A stretch of DNA of 64,000 nt from Aralia elata (taxonomy: Eukaryota; Streptophyta; Magnoliopsida; Apiales; Araliaceae): assembly GCA_034770075.1 (NCBI GenBank), contig CM068379.1, positions 18,537,506 through 18,601,505 on the forward strand. The letters are read 5' to 3'. A program made the position numbers and the translations under genes. Below are positions 45,001 to 56,615 of this stretch, piece after piece (position 1 is the first letter of the stretch; each line of letters begins with the position of its first letter). A model generated the notes under the pieces. That model worked only from the letters and a program-made list of their open reading frames with translations. It did not search any database and was not told the DNA's origin.

Positions 45001-46610
45001 TAGGCTAAGTAGCCTTCGCATCCTTTCTTTAACAATTTCCTAGCTTGCATCATCGTGAGACAACACAAACATCTCAGTGATGTACTACCATAAAATACTA
45101 CCCTCGACTGCTTTGGGGTCTGAAGGTTCACACTTTTCTTCTGACAGTCGATCACTGCCGCATGATCACACAACCAATCTATTCCCAATATTACATCGAA
45201 CTCTCCCAACTTTATTGGGATCAAATCCACACGAAAATTATATCCCCTAATCTCAGCGCAACAATTACGAAGAATAAACTCTACAGGAATTACCTCGTTA
45301 TTCGCAATTTCTATACTCAAAGGATTTTCTAACTGTTCTTGGGGTAAATTCAACCGTTTAGCAAAATCTTCAGACACAAAGGAACGGGTAGCACCCGAAT
45401 CAAGTAATGTGCAGGCATTTATATTATTGATTGGGATAATACCTGACACCACGTCCTTAGCAATCACTGCATCCTGGACGGTCATGTTGAAGGTTCGGGC
45501 AGGGGTTCGGTTCGGCGGAGTTGGCCCTCCAACCATTACTTTGTTGCCTCCTCCTCAGTTACCGCTACCACCGCTGCTTCCTTTCTTCGGGCAATCTCTA
45601 AACTGATACTCCTTTGATCCACAAGAATAGCATCCAAGGTTCTTCCTTGAGTTTAGGCAATGCGGTGCTATATGCCCTCCTTGGTTGCAGTTGTAGTAGA
45701 CATTACGTCCCATCCAACACTCTCCCATATGATTTTTCCCACATTTTAAACAGGCTTCAATCTTCTTCTTAAATCCTCCCTGATTATTCCCCGTCTGATT
45801 AGTGTTGGTATTGTTGCTGTTGTTGTTACTGTTACCACCATCCTATTTTCTTTTTCCCGAGTTGCTTCCACCACTACTGCCACCTCCACGGTAGTCTCCT
45901 CCACCCTTCTTATTCTTCTTGTGTTGATTCAGGGCCTCAATCCCTCCTTCTGCAATGATGGCTTTTTCCAACAGTGCACTAAAAGTTTTAATCTGAAGAA
46001 CTGCTACCTTGTTATATATCCACGGTTTTAGCCCTTGTTCAAACCTTTGCGCCTTCAGCTTTTTAGTACTTACTTGAAGCGGTGCAAAACGTGTAAGTTC
46101 ATTGAATTTGGCGACGTACTGAGTCACTGTAATGTCTCCTTGCTTTAACTCCAAGAATTTCAGTACCATTTGTCTTTCCATGCTCTTTGGGAAATAATTC
46201 TCGAAAAATAATTCCTTGAACTTGTCCCACGGTATCACTCCTTCGCCTGCTCGTTGTTGGTTAGCTTCCCACCAATAATTTGCTTCCCCTTTCATCATAT
46301 AGGTGGCGAATGCTGTTTTCTGGTCATCCCCCACGCGTGCGATAACGAAAGCCTTCTCCATTTCCTTCACCTAAGACTGGACTTCAATCGGATCTGTCGT
46401 TCCCCTGAACTCTGGGGGTCCTATGCTTTTGAAGTCTTTGAAACTTGTTACGAGTACTGCTGGTGGGTTGGGATTCATGGGTACCGCATTTCTCCTTTCC
46501 ATTCTCTCCAGTATATCCGCTAACCGCTGCATGGGATCCGTCGAACCTCCTTCATTATTAACCGATCTCTTAGGTGTTGCTGGGGGTGGTATGTTACGTC
46601 TGGGCCTCAT
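42063..46610 (-). pseudogene. Chromovirus gag-pol with chromodomain, single frame broken by stops
   Basis: Gag starts at ATG 46610; the capsid core has TYMMKGEANYWWEA and FKELFFENYFP; zinc knuckles CLKCGKNHMGEC and CYSCGSKEYQFRDC lie near 45740 and 45610. Protease: [10 protein letters not shown] (about 45400). [17 protein letters not shown] and [10 protein letters not shown] with an intact DD (about 44370). RNase [12 protein letters not shown] (about 43960) and TDHKSLKYI. Integrase: HHCC with CLTCQHVKAEH (about 43190), core Asp in ITMDFVVG, Glu in GQSERTIQ. Chromodomain near the end: VKVIWRNHNAKEATWE. The frame is continuous; stops at about 46373, 45845, 45555, 44192, 43974, 43436, 42920 and 42449 inactivate it. 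Most look like single transitions. Confidence 0.93.
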
Positions 46611-46888
46611 TTTCTGCTAAACGTAAGAAAGCTTAATGTCACCATCTCATTATACTACGAGAATATCTATCATGAGTACTACAAGCAGACCACAAAGAGA
46701 CATACTCTATTAGCAACTCGTAATGAAATATAGCTTCGTTGTAAGGAATAAAAATACCTTTCATAACTCTCTAGGATGCGTCTATCTAAGATCATCCAAA
46801 ACGCTACATGAGTTTTATCTACCCTTATCCTCTATACATTTCCTAAGGTTATAGCCTAAAGACCTCTCTATAAAGGTTTATAACCTAC
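46611..46888 (-). other. Short leader of gypsy element
   Basis: About 280 bp between PBS and gag ATG; no gene or striking structure. Confidence 0.7.
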
Positions 46889-46902
46889 GGCTCTGATACC
46901 AA
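46889..46902 (-). other. Primer-binding site of gypsy element
   Basis: Minus strand TTGGTATCAGAGCC, 2-3 bp from the LTR end; initiator Met-tRNA type. Confidence 0.9.
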
Positions 46903-46904
46903 CC

Positions 46905-49822
46905 TGTGACGCCCCCAAATTCGGGTCACCTGAACCACGGACCTGGTTCGTCACTATCTAATACATACATCATGCTGGCAACGATATATAGCGGAATAAA
47001 GGAATATTTACATTGATATAACATAAATAATCCTGTCCCAAGTCTCGAAACCAAAACTACTCCAAAACATAACTTAATACATAAGAGTACATAAGTCTTA
47101 ATACATAACATCAAGTAATGAGTCTTGATACAAACGATGATTCTAGTATAATTAAACAAAACTAATCAGTAGCTTTGCCCTTTCCCTTATCCTTTCCTGA
47201 GCTCTCGCCACGTGCTGCACTAACTGAAAAGTTTTAAGGAAAGCAAGGGTGAGCAACAAATTTGCCCCGCAAGTAAAATAGCAGTGAATAATCACATGAA
47301 TAACTTTATAACTCATAGGAGTTAAAAATGAGATAGTCAAGGAAATAAACAACTTCTTTATCACCATTACAGTGGTCACTGTGGACCGAAGGATTTTCTG
47401 AAGTATCCAAGGATTTCAAAATTTCCCAAGGAAATGAACTATTCGATACTGAGGGTGCACCAAGGCACAGAACTCTATTCTAGAATTACCGGAAATTCAT
47501 CTGATAATCCACAAACAAACGGTACAATAGGTGATCAGCCTAGAATACCTGGCGTTATGCATAAGCCTCACTTACTATTTACGCGCGTGTCGGTTCCCGA
47601 CGTTTATACAATTGCCCCTGTTATGAGGGTTGTTCTTCTCAGCTTTACATGGGAATCCGAACCAAAACAATTTGATCGGATAGCTTTACTTAACATCAAC
47701 AATAGTTTGAGGGCTTAACCTCACTTCAATAAATAAATCAATAAGTGTCTAGCCGAAGCAATTGGCTTTAACATAGCTTTTAAACAATTTATGAAATCAG
47801 AAACTTTAAAGCTCAACAACATGCATTATAGCATAGGTAGATAACTTGAACGAATGTCAAATCATTTGAATAATCATAAGAGTACTCCCACAATGAAATA
47901 AGTTACGGAAGTTTAGAAAACTAGCTCAATTAAAAATAGTTGAGTAAAGAACTTGCAATAATATACAACATTTGTATAAAGTAGGAAACTTGCCCAAATG
48001 TAAGGGTTGAGTGAGTTTAAGAAACTTGCATTCATAAGAATAAACTCGCACAATAATAAAAGTTGTATGGGTTAGGAAACTTGCCTGGTGCGTCTGCTAC
48101 AATATTATAACACATGCTCCTTAATATCCTGTACAATTAAGTACATTTTCACATAACAATTAGTCACATACGGATACCAAACATTGGTTTATACTACTCT
48201 ATAATGTCTCATTCATATTAGAAACAAAATATTAAACAAGGTTATGTCCACTAGTTACGGCGTTACGACGCTCGCACGTCTGTGCGCCAAACTTGATTAT
48301 TCGAACGCCCAAGTGACACGCCTTTGCGTACGCTTAACACGCTCATTCGATTTATCTAATACTCATTGGTTAATGGTGAGTATCATTATACTTCATAACA
48401 TTCATGTTTTAGAACTTAGAACAACATTTTACATTGTCGGGAGCATTACATGTGCTTACGCGCATGCTTGACACCCTTCGATTGCCCCCAAATACACATC
48501 AGTCCTATAAATGGCCAATTTAGGTCATGCTACATACCTCAAATTGAAAAACTTAAACAACGAAAGTTGTAGGTCTACTCGTTCTATTTCCGAATCATCT
48601 TGAATCACCTCAATCCGAGTTCGTATGACAAAGTTATGCCCATTTTACAAAAGGACGTTGGAGCAGTTTTGCACAGTTTCATTACTAGCGCCTTAGGCGC
48701 TCAAAATGGCCTTGTAGCAGCGCCCTAGGCGCTCTCTCACAGTAGCTGGGCTCGTGGCCAGTGCCTAGCCAGCGCCTTAGGTGTTCTACCTGAGTCTCCG
48801 ACCCGTTTGCTTCTCGGAATGCTCTGTTTTTTGGTGATCTATACCTCTCTTGCTTCCAACCACCATAACTCCCTCAATACACGCTCAAATTGGTCTGTTC
48901 TGGACTCTATGGACTCCTAAGACATTGAGCTCCTCCTCTCTTCTCCCGCTCACTTTGCTTCTTGTTCTTTCGTGTTCTTCTTGCTCTTCTTTTCTTGTTC
49001 TTCTACTTCTCCTTCAATGCTCTCTCATCTCAATAATCTGCAGTACCTTCACACTCAATCCCTCTCTTTCTTCAGTTGGTTTAGGGAATGAATGGGAGAG
49101 AAGAAGTTTGAATGGAATGGCAGCTAGGAGGCTTTGGGAGGATGAAAGGGAATGGCTCAATAAAGTTCAGCAATTTGGAAGAAACATAAGGCATTGAGCC
49201 TACCAAATAGCAGCATGCTGCCGCCACCCTCTCCACTCCTTGCATTTGATTGATCTAAAATTGGGGGTTGGTTCCCTCTTGGAGTAACAAGCTAAAATAA
49301 ATACCTAAATACACAAAAATATATCCGAAAACTCCCACTTTTGTACCAAAACTGGTAAATAGCTCTACCCAAAATTAAAATGGGTATTATTATAAATATT
49401 GGGGTGGGTAAAAATAATTATTATGGAATTTGTCCAATTATTCGGAACAGTCATATTATATATTTCGGATACCGAATACGACACGATTGGGCTCAAATGA
49501 AAATCTGACACTTAGAAAAATTATCACTTTGCACACGTGTATTATTGAAATTTATTAAGGTCGAAAAAGACACAAAAATATTATGGCGTAAATAGTGTCT
49601 CGATAAACGTGCCCCGTGAATAGTGATTTTGCAATTTTTCGCGAAGTCAATATATTCACCCTAACGACACTACAACACATAAAATTTCAACACATACACA
49701 TATTCTAGGTTATAACACAACCTTTAAGCACATAACACATAATAATATAAATAAAAATAAAAATTCATTTCATTCATACATAAACTAGAGTTACAAGGAA
49801 ATTAAAATTCCCGATCGTTACA
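46905..49822 (-). repeat. Right (5') LTR of gypsy element, 2918 bp
   Basis: Nearly identical to the left LTR except that 571 bp (equivalent to 40528-41098) are missing at about 48925. The two sides share only a 2-bp AT. In the first 90 bp the differences I can see between the LTRs are all transitions. Confidence 0.95.
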
Positions 49823-49920
49823 GCTTGTTTCCACCATTAAGCTCAGAACTAATTTTGTTTAATGTCATGGATTTACTTAAGCAATTAAGCTTTGCTCAAA
49901 AGAAGGCTGCTCTGATACCA
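49823..49920 (-). pseudogene. SIRE-M PBS and gag start
   Basis: Minus strand: PBS TGGTATCAGAGCAGCC ends at 49920. The ATG at 49868 begins MTLNKISSELNGGNK, which resembles the gag start of derivative 2 at 53492. After about 15 codons the frame is cut by the gypsy element at the target duplication and resumes at 38507. Confidence 0.8.
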
Positions 49921-50939
49921 CACTATATTCTCAAAGGCACTGAGAGACCTAGAAGGAGGGGTTGAATAGATCTTTTAAAAACTTTTGCTTTTAAAGAGTT
50001 ATTACCAACTTATAATTAAATAAGTTAATTAGATGGTTATGTACAGAGGAATGATAGTTTAGAAAAACCTCTTCAAAGATCAAATGTGGAACTAGGTCAT
50101 AGACTAAATTGTAGGGTACTTAAAATAATGCAACAGGAAAGTAAATGCTGAAAGCAAATGAAATGAGAGGTTTTAAGTGGTTCAGAACACAAAGATCTCC
50201 TAGTCCACTTTTCTACTCATTGAGTAGGTATAATCCACTAAGGATGGGTGATCACTAAGATCTGTTCACAAAGAACAGTTACAACTGTTGAATCACTAAC
50301 ATTCCTTCAAGTCACAAAGACTTGGAGCAAGTTACTAAGACTTGATTACAAAGGTCACTAAGACCGAATAATCACAGAAAGAATAATGTGTTTAAGGTGC
50401 TGCTAGGTTACTTTAAGTTCGACACAACATGACTTAGCAGTAGAACAAGATGTTCAAAATCGTAGAGTATGAGGCTTTTTGAAATGGCAACAATTTGACT
50501 TTTGATCGTTCATTCGGTACTGCTTGTTTGAATTTACTTGCCTTTTATAGACGTTCCTCGAAATCTTCCCGTTGGAAATTTACCATTGCTCTATTAAGAC
50601 TTGGACACTTGTAGATCTCCAATTATTGACTTGTGAAAAGGTGTGTCAGCTTTTGGCTATGACACGTCGTTTTTATCGTACTGACTACTATAGAAACAAG
50701 CATGTGGGTGTTGTCTTTTCGCCAATATAGCTGTTAGACACATTTCCAAATGCCTTTCTCCTTAACCTTAAAGGTTTTGATAAACTACCTTGGGGTCTTT
50801 GCTCTACGAATATCGGTATTGCCAATTCATGTCAGAGCTAATGAACTCTACGATTTTTCCTAATCGTAGAGTTGAGTGCCCAGTCGTATAGTATCTGGCT
50901 AGGCAGACTCTATGTTTTACACTTAAGTTTAGTGCACTA
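49921..50939 (-). repeat. SIRE-M 5' LTR, inner part
   Basis: In minus orientation this is the 3' part of the LTR next to the PBS. Its end TTCAACCCCTCCTTCTAGG parallels the ends of the other SIRE LTRs. A minus-strand TATAAAAG is at 50542-50549. A perfect hairpin with arms AACTCTACGAT and ATCGTAGAGTT is at 50844-50873. It is cut at 50939 by derivative 2. Confidence 0.82.
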
Positions 50940-51000
50940 TGTTGAAATTTATTTAATTTGATGATGACTATCTTGATTGTTTAAATGAAATTATGTCTAC

Positions 51001-51120
51001 GTGCTTATGTGATTATGTCTTTATGTGCTAATGTGACTACGTGCTTGTGTGCTTAATTATCTAAGTGATTAGGTGTTTAAGTGCTAAGGTGATTATGTGT
51101 TTATATGTCTATGTGATCAT
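51001..51120 (+). repeat. Octanucleotide minisatellite, 15 units
   Basis: GTGCTTAT, GTGATTAT, GTCTTTAT, GTGCTAAT and so on to GTGATCAT, exactly 15 x 8 bp. The same array is at 59940-60059 in the 3' LTR. Confidence 0.9.
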
Positions 51121-52452
51121 ATTGACTTATGTGAACTATCTAATTATGTGCTTACATTTGACATGTCAAGAAAATGATACATTGATGAATGTTGTGAATT
51201 GCATATTTATCTTTGATGAATATAGTTTGATAATAACTAATTGATGCAATGCTTGATAAAAGATTAAAGTTCATTTGGCTCTGAAGGTTGTAAAGTCCTT
51301 ACAAAAGAAATACATGTACAAGGACTTAGAGTATAAAAATCAAGAATGTTAAGTTGATCTTATCGTAGAGTTACTCTGCATGTTCGTAATGAGAATGTTA
51401 TAAGTAGAGTAATCTAGATATTCAAAGATTAAATGACCAATGTATACTTGTATAGCAAGTTTTGTAAAGTCCTTCAAAGAATTATGTGTACAAGGACTTA
51501 GACTAGAAAGATCAAGAATGTTAGGATGATCTTACTAAATAAATTTGATGTATAGTGATTAGGAATCTTATGTTCGTAAAGTTACTTTGCCAAGATTATA
51601 AACAGAAGATGTCAGATTGCAGAGTTAACTTATGATCGTAAAGCATTTAAAAGATCGCAGAGCTATTACACCTATCGAAAAGTTCACCTTAGTTAGCTAA
51701 GCAAAGATCAACTAGAAAAGCGAACAGAATCATAAAGTCTAGCAAGCTAGTAAGGCAAAGACTGAATATAGAGTGCTTCAGAGAATTGCAAAGTAAAAGT
51801 CAAATCGTAAAGTAACTCTGAGATCGTTCAGTACAGACAAGATCGTAAAGCTACTTGCAGAATCATAAAATAACTAAGATGGTTGAAAAGATAGAAGTTA
51901 GTAAAGTCTTCCTTTGCAAACAAAGAAAAGTACATCTTAGAGTTTATGTTCCTAACATAAAGATCACCTTAGTTCTTAAAGTACAGATATGGTCATAAGG
52001 TGATAGAACGATATCTAAGCAAAGACTGAACGTAGAGTAGTTCAAATAATCACTGAACAAACTCAAGGATCGTTTAGAGTGTCAATGATTCAAACAACTG
52101 ATCAAAATCGTAGAGCTCAACTCTACGACTCTTACTACTCTACCAAGACAACAAGATCGTAGAGTAAAGTCAGGTCTGACAAGGGGTCTGATAGAGAAAC
52201 GTTGCAAATCAGAAGATCATAAAGTGCCCAGCCATATATCCTTGATGGTAAGCAAAGATGTATCTAACGGGTAGTTTGCAGAAAGCGACCTGTCAAATGA
52301 ACAAGTAAAGTTGCAGGTTAATGTGATAGGCCATGGGCCAAAAAGAGTACGCTGACACAATAGCTTCAGAAAGTCAACATCAAGGATATCAAAGAATCTG
52401 CACATTAAATGTTTCCAACGGACACTTTTCAACGGGAAAATTAACAACCAAC

Positions 52453-52460
52453 TATATAAG
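52453..52460 (+). promoter_or_regulatory. LTR TATA box
   Basis: TATATAAG in the context aactatataagagc; equivalent to 61697-61704 in the 3' LTR. Confidence 0.55.
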
Positions 52461-53436
52461 AGCACCAGTTTTCAAACATCATGGGGTTGGACAGATGGTG
52501 GAGGGACATAGAAAATCGTAGAGTGAAAGATTAAGAAAGAACATACAGAATCACACTATATGATCCACTAAGAACACTAAGAAGCTGAAGGAATGAAGAA
52601 GTAGAGAAGATTAACTCTACTATAAGAGAAGTGTTCAGAGTTGCTAAGCACAAGAAGAAGAGGAGCATCAATGCTAACTTGGCATCATTTATGAGAAGCC
52701 GCTGAGTACCAAAAGGAAAGAGCTTCATAGTCATCTTAGGAGACCATCACGAGCAGCTGTCAAGCACCAAGGATAAGAAGGAGCTGAATTGCCAAGCTTA
52801 GCAGCACAACAGATGATCACAAGAGGATGTTGAGTACCTGAAGAAGCTGAGCATCATTGCAACACTCAATCACATCTCAAGGATGATCATATCAAGCTGT
52901 TGAGTATCTGAAGACAACGGAGCTCAAACAACATCTCAACAGCACCTCCAACATCTATCAACAATAAACTTGATTCCAAGTCTACTGGGCTTGAAGAGGG
53001 CAAGAGTGTCCTTGTCTGAGGGACAAAATATCCAAGTCTGTTGGGCTTGAAGAGGGAAAAGTGTCTTGGTTAGTGTGACCGAATTCATAGTGAATTTCCT
53101 ACTTGTTTAAGTAGAAGAGTGGAGTAGGAGTTGTTCAGTTTCCAAACCACTTTAAACTCTTATGTGTTATTTACTTTATATCTTTTACATTCTGTCATTT
53201 ATTTAATGTGTTTAAATACATGTGATGAATGGTTAACTTCAACATGAACTAAATTCAGAACTGAGATCTCAAAAAATCTTTAAGGGGAGTTTTCAAACTA
53301 ATATTCCGATGTGCAAGTTCAATCTTGATTAGATGATCTACTTGGTAATACTTCTTTAATAAACTGAAAAGTTTTAAAGATCTATTAAACCCCCCCTCCC
53401 CTTCTAGATCTCTATTGTGCTTCTGGGAAATAACAA

Positions 53437-53449
53437 TTGGTATTAGAGC
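53437..53449 (+). other. Primer-binding site of SIRE derivative 2
   Basis: TTGGTATTAGAGC one base after the LTR; one substitution from the usual TGGTATCAGAGC. Confidence 0.82.
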
Positions 53450-53491
53450 AGCTTCTCACGAACATAAAGCTTACGCTTTGAGTTGATCCTA

Positions 53492-55340
53492 TGGCACCAA
53501 TTAAAACCTGTTCTGAACTTAATAGTTGAAATAAGCCATTTCCTGTGAACAAGCTTACAAATCAAAATTTTGAATATGCAGGTACACATATGTGAGTGCT
53601 ATTGATGATGAACTATCTGATGTTATATGCTCCTTGTCATTCCAATTAAATCGACTTCAATTTCAGATGATCTCAGCAAGGTAGCAGTCAAGTAGACAAT
53701 CATAAAATCAAATTGATGCAGCAAGATAAAGGAACAAAAAATATTTTATTGATGAGCCTAATAGATGAACTTCTTGAAGATATCTCTGCTTACAAGAAGT
53801 TCGAGAAGTCTACTAACGATACTAAAGGGCACTGAAGCCTGTACCTCTAAAGGAAGCATCACTGTGTTTTAAGGAAGATCAAAAGTACTTCTCATTGGTT
53901 CGAAAGTTTATGGCAGAATCTAGCCTAACAAGAATATGAGCCTAAAATTGTTCAATAACCCTTCATGTATATATTATACGTCAGTATCTGCATCAATCAT
54001 GGATCAAAGAATCTACTCTATATGCCCGACCAGAAGTTTTACGATAAGCTTGAGTCTTCATTTCAGTTCAAAGATCCTATCTGAAGTTGAGAGAAATAGC
54101 AAAAGGAATTGCTCTAAAAGTTCATGAAGCAGAGTCAGAAGTTCTGTCAAAAACTGTAGCATATGATGATCAAGATGAAGATGACGGAAATCTACAAGTA
54201 TCAATTTCCATTAACCTCAAGTGATATATCTTCAAGTGGATAATCTTGAGCATGACTGGCTTCAAGGAATCTATGTCAAGAAGTCTTCAACTATCTTCAT
54301 AAATAATTTCTCTGAAATTGAGAGACTAATTAAACAGAGAATACAGCAGACTCTCTCATTGAAATGTTTATGAAGCTCTAAACGATTAAAGCATCAGTCA
54401 AATACATAACAAGGGTTTTCAAGTTATTTTTCCTCAATCATGTGTGTCAAGATCGAGACATGAAAATCAATAATGTGAAGATGCTTTGATTAATCGATGC
54501 AGATGACAACGTGGTCAAAGATCTAGTTAGAAGGACATCAAAGTCAATCGTATCATGAAAAGTTCAAGAGACTCTTTTAGAAACAAAGCAGTTGATTCAA
54601 AGGAGAAACCCTTGTAGTTGATGCTCATGGATTTATTCAGACAAATCTCTAACTGCTTGTCCTAAAGGTAACAAGTACTCACTAGGTGCAGTGAAAAACT
54701 GTCCCAAGTGTTCATAGGTATCTCTAAGTCCTAAGGTTAAAATCAGCACTCAACGCTCAAACTTTTCAAAGCTGATTATGAATGAGAAGGGTGAGAAGAT
54801 CAAGGCATTAAGGAGTGATCATGGACGTTTCACTCTACATTCCAGAAAGCACCCTACGAATTGTGGAAAAGAGGAAAGTCAAATATCAGTACTTTTTCAT
54901 GCACTTGGCTATTTGCAGTTCATTCTCAACATTGGCAAGACATTAGAAGAAGTCTCAGCTCAAGATAGTTGATGAATCTCTAGTTAACAATCTATGGAAA
55001 AGCCAAATCTACAGAGTATTCAACAAGACTCTCTTGATGGTAGAGATCCTTATCCAAGTCATAATGGATAAAGGTGACCAAAGTGAATCAGTCAAGGTAG
55101 AAGAATTGGCAAAGAAATCAATGATGGACTCTCATGGACCTTACGATCACAAAAGCTGAAGACGCAAAATTAGAACTCAATAATCGTAGATCGAGACCAG
55201 AAGATAGTAGAGCTCTCAGTTCAAAAGACTCTATGAATCACTAAGTATACATGAATACAAAATGAGTTCGTGGAATTCTGATCTCTAACAAAGGCAAAGA
55301 AACAGAGAAGGAAGGCAATCCTCATAAAGAAGATTTAAAT
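53492..55340 (+). pseudogene. Gag and integrase remnants of derivative 2
   Basis: The ATG at 53492 (MAPIKTCSELNS, then a stop) matches the SIRE gag start. Broken gag follows to about 54200. The integrase trace MNEKGEKIKALRSDHG at 54778 jumps directly to sequence that lies about 80 codons further on in SIRE-M (STF.K.PYELW-like), showing an internal deletion. RT and RNase H are not recognisable. Too damaged for function. Confidence 0.7.
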
Positions 55341-56427
55341 CTTGAATTTTTGTAAAGAAATTGGTTAAAAAGGAAGTTTACACCTATTGATTCAGTAAAT
55401 CAGATAAGATTTATTAAATCTAATATTGTTGATATCATGGTGAAGTAAAGCATCTCCACTCAAAAGCACATAGTAAGGGGGTGTAACCAGCAGAAAGACA
55501 ATCGACATTATCAAAATTCTCAGCAGCTAGAAGCAGAAGATCTAAGTATAAAGATCATGTACAAGAAATTTGATACAGCAAAGGAGATTTAGGAAGAAGA
55601 ACTATAAAGAAGACCATGAGTAAACGTTCTTGTAAACTGGATTTAAGATTCAAGGGTTGATAGCTGGATAAATAGAAGTTCGTAGAGCGAAAAATTTGTC
55701 ATCAAGCTACACTACGAATGAAGAAGTTTAAGCTGCCTATCTAGAAATAAGATGAAGCTAGTATGATTACATAGAGCAAGGCAAGCTTGAAGAATATTCT
55801 CAGAAGCAAGAAAGTGTCTATTATTGGAAGTCATCAAAATGTTTCTAGTCTAAATCAAGCATGATGAGCAAGTTGAATTACTTCATTGGATTCTAGATAA
55901 AGCAACTGATCTTCACCAATCAAACCAAGAAATAGACATGATCGTAGAACAACTCAATGATTGTAGAATGATGAAGAATTGCAAAGCTAAGAGGCAATCA
56001 TTAACCCAAAGGAAGTTCAAAGAATAAAAAGCAGTTCGTCGAGCAACATGAAGATCGCAGAATGAGACTGCTGCTCTACTACAGTGGAAGACAAATTTGT
56101 CCAGTTGAAGGCAAAGGAAGTATTCACACCTTAAAAGGCTCATTGAGCAAAAAGCCATTTGAGTGAGGTCCATATGACGGTTGGCAAAGCAATCTAAGGA
56201 TCACCAGACCTAAAAGATGATCGTAGAACTAAAAGGAGATCGTTGAGTTGACAAAGCGCAGTAGAGTTAAATGATTCTTCAGAAAGTACTCTATGAAGGA
56301 TGAAATTAAGACGGTAAATTCAAAAAGCGTGTGCCACTCACAGTCCAAACAAGCGAGTGAAATTGGGAACTTACGAAGTTACAATTGTAAAAACGCAAAA
56401 GTGATGCGACGTGCAACCAGCCACATC
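55341..56427 (+). other. Non-coding remnant upstream of the envelope-like gene
   Basis: No gene. It is rich in (A/G)TCGTAGA, TTCGTCGAG and related words, like the equivalent zone of derivative 1 (21500-21640). Short open stretches are not similar to the known parts. Confidence 0.5.
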
Positions 56428-56615
56428 ATGCCACATTCCCCACTCAGCAAGATAGAGGGAAGTTACATAAAATCATTTCAAAATTTTCATTTGACCCTTG
56501 CACTTCCAAACTGCAATCAGAGTTTCACTGTATCCAAAGCCTTCGAACCCTAGTTTCTAAAAATCTCCAGGAAAACTCAAGCATTTGCTTATTGCTTTCG
56601 ATTCAATCCAACCTC
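56428..56615 (+). promoter_or_regulatory. Conserved leader of envelope-like gene (derivative 2)
   Basis: CCCCACTCA...ATAGAGGGAAGTT, a run ending AAAATTTT, and later AACCCTAGTTT, in the same order and spacing as at 21749-21935 and, minus strand, 28206-28016. Confidence 0.5.

Larger units (their letters stand above)
38508..49822 (-). mobile_element. Chromodomain Ty3/gypsy element (Tekay/Del type), complete with TSD
   Basis: LTRs 38508-42015 and 46905-49822 begin TGTAACG and end GTCACA in element orientation. The PBS (46889-46902) and PPT (42016-42028) are in place. The gag-pol frame runs continuously from 46610 to 42063 with isolated stops. The flanks GCTTG (38503-38507) and GCTTG (49823-49827) are a perfect 5-bp target duplication. 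The insertion splits SIRE-M gag about 15 codons after its start. A chromodomain at the Pol C-terminus puts it among chromoviruses. Confidence 0.96.
50940..53435 (+). repeat. 5' LTR of SIRE derivative 2, 2496 bp
   Basis: It starts TGTTGAAATTT and ends GGGAAATAACA. It contains 15 exact 8-bp steps of GTGNTTAT type (51001-51120), two AAGTCCTT/AAGGACTT stem-loops (51293-51327 and 51467-51499), many (A)TCGTAGAG words, a TATA box (52453-52460) and 56-bp units at 52976 and 53032. It lacks 305 bp present in the 3' LTR but has 184 bp (52792-52976) that the 3' LTR lacks. Confidence 0.93.
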
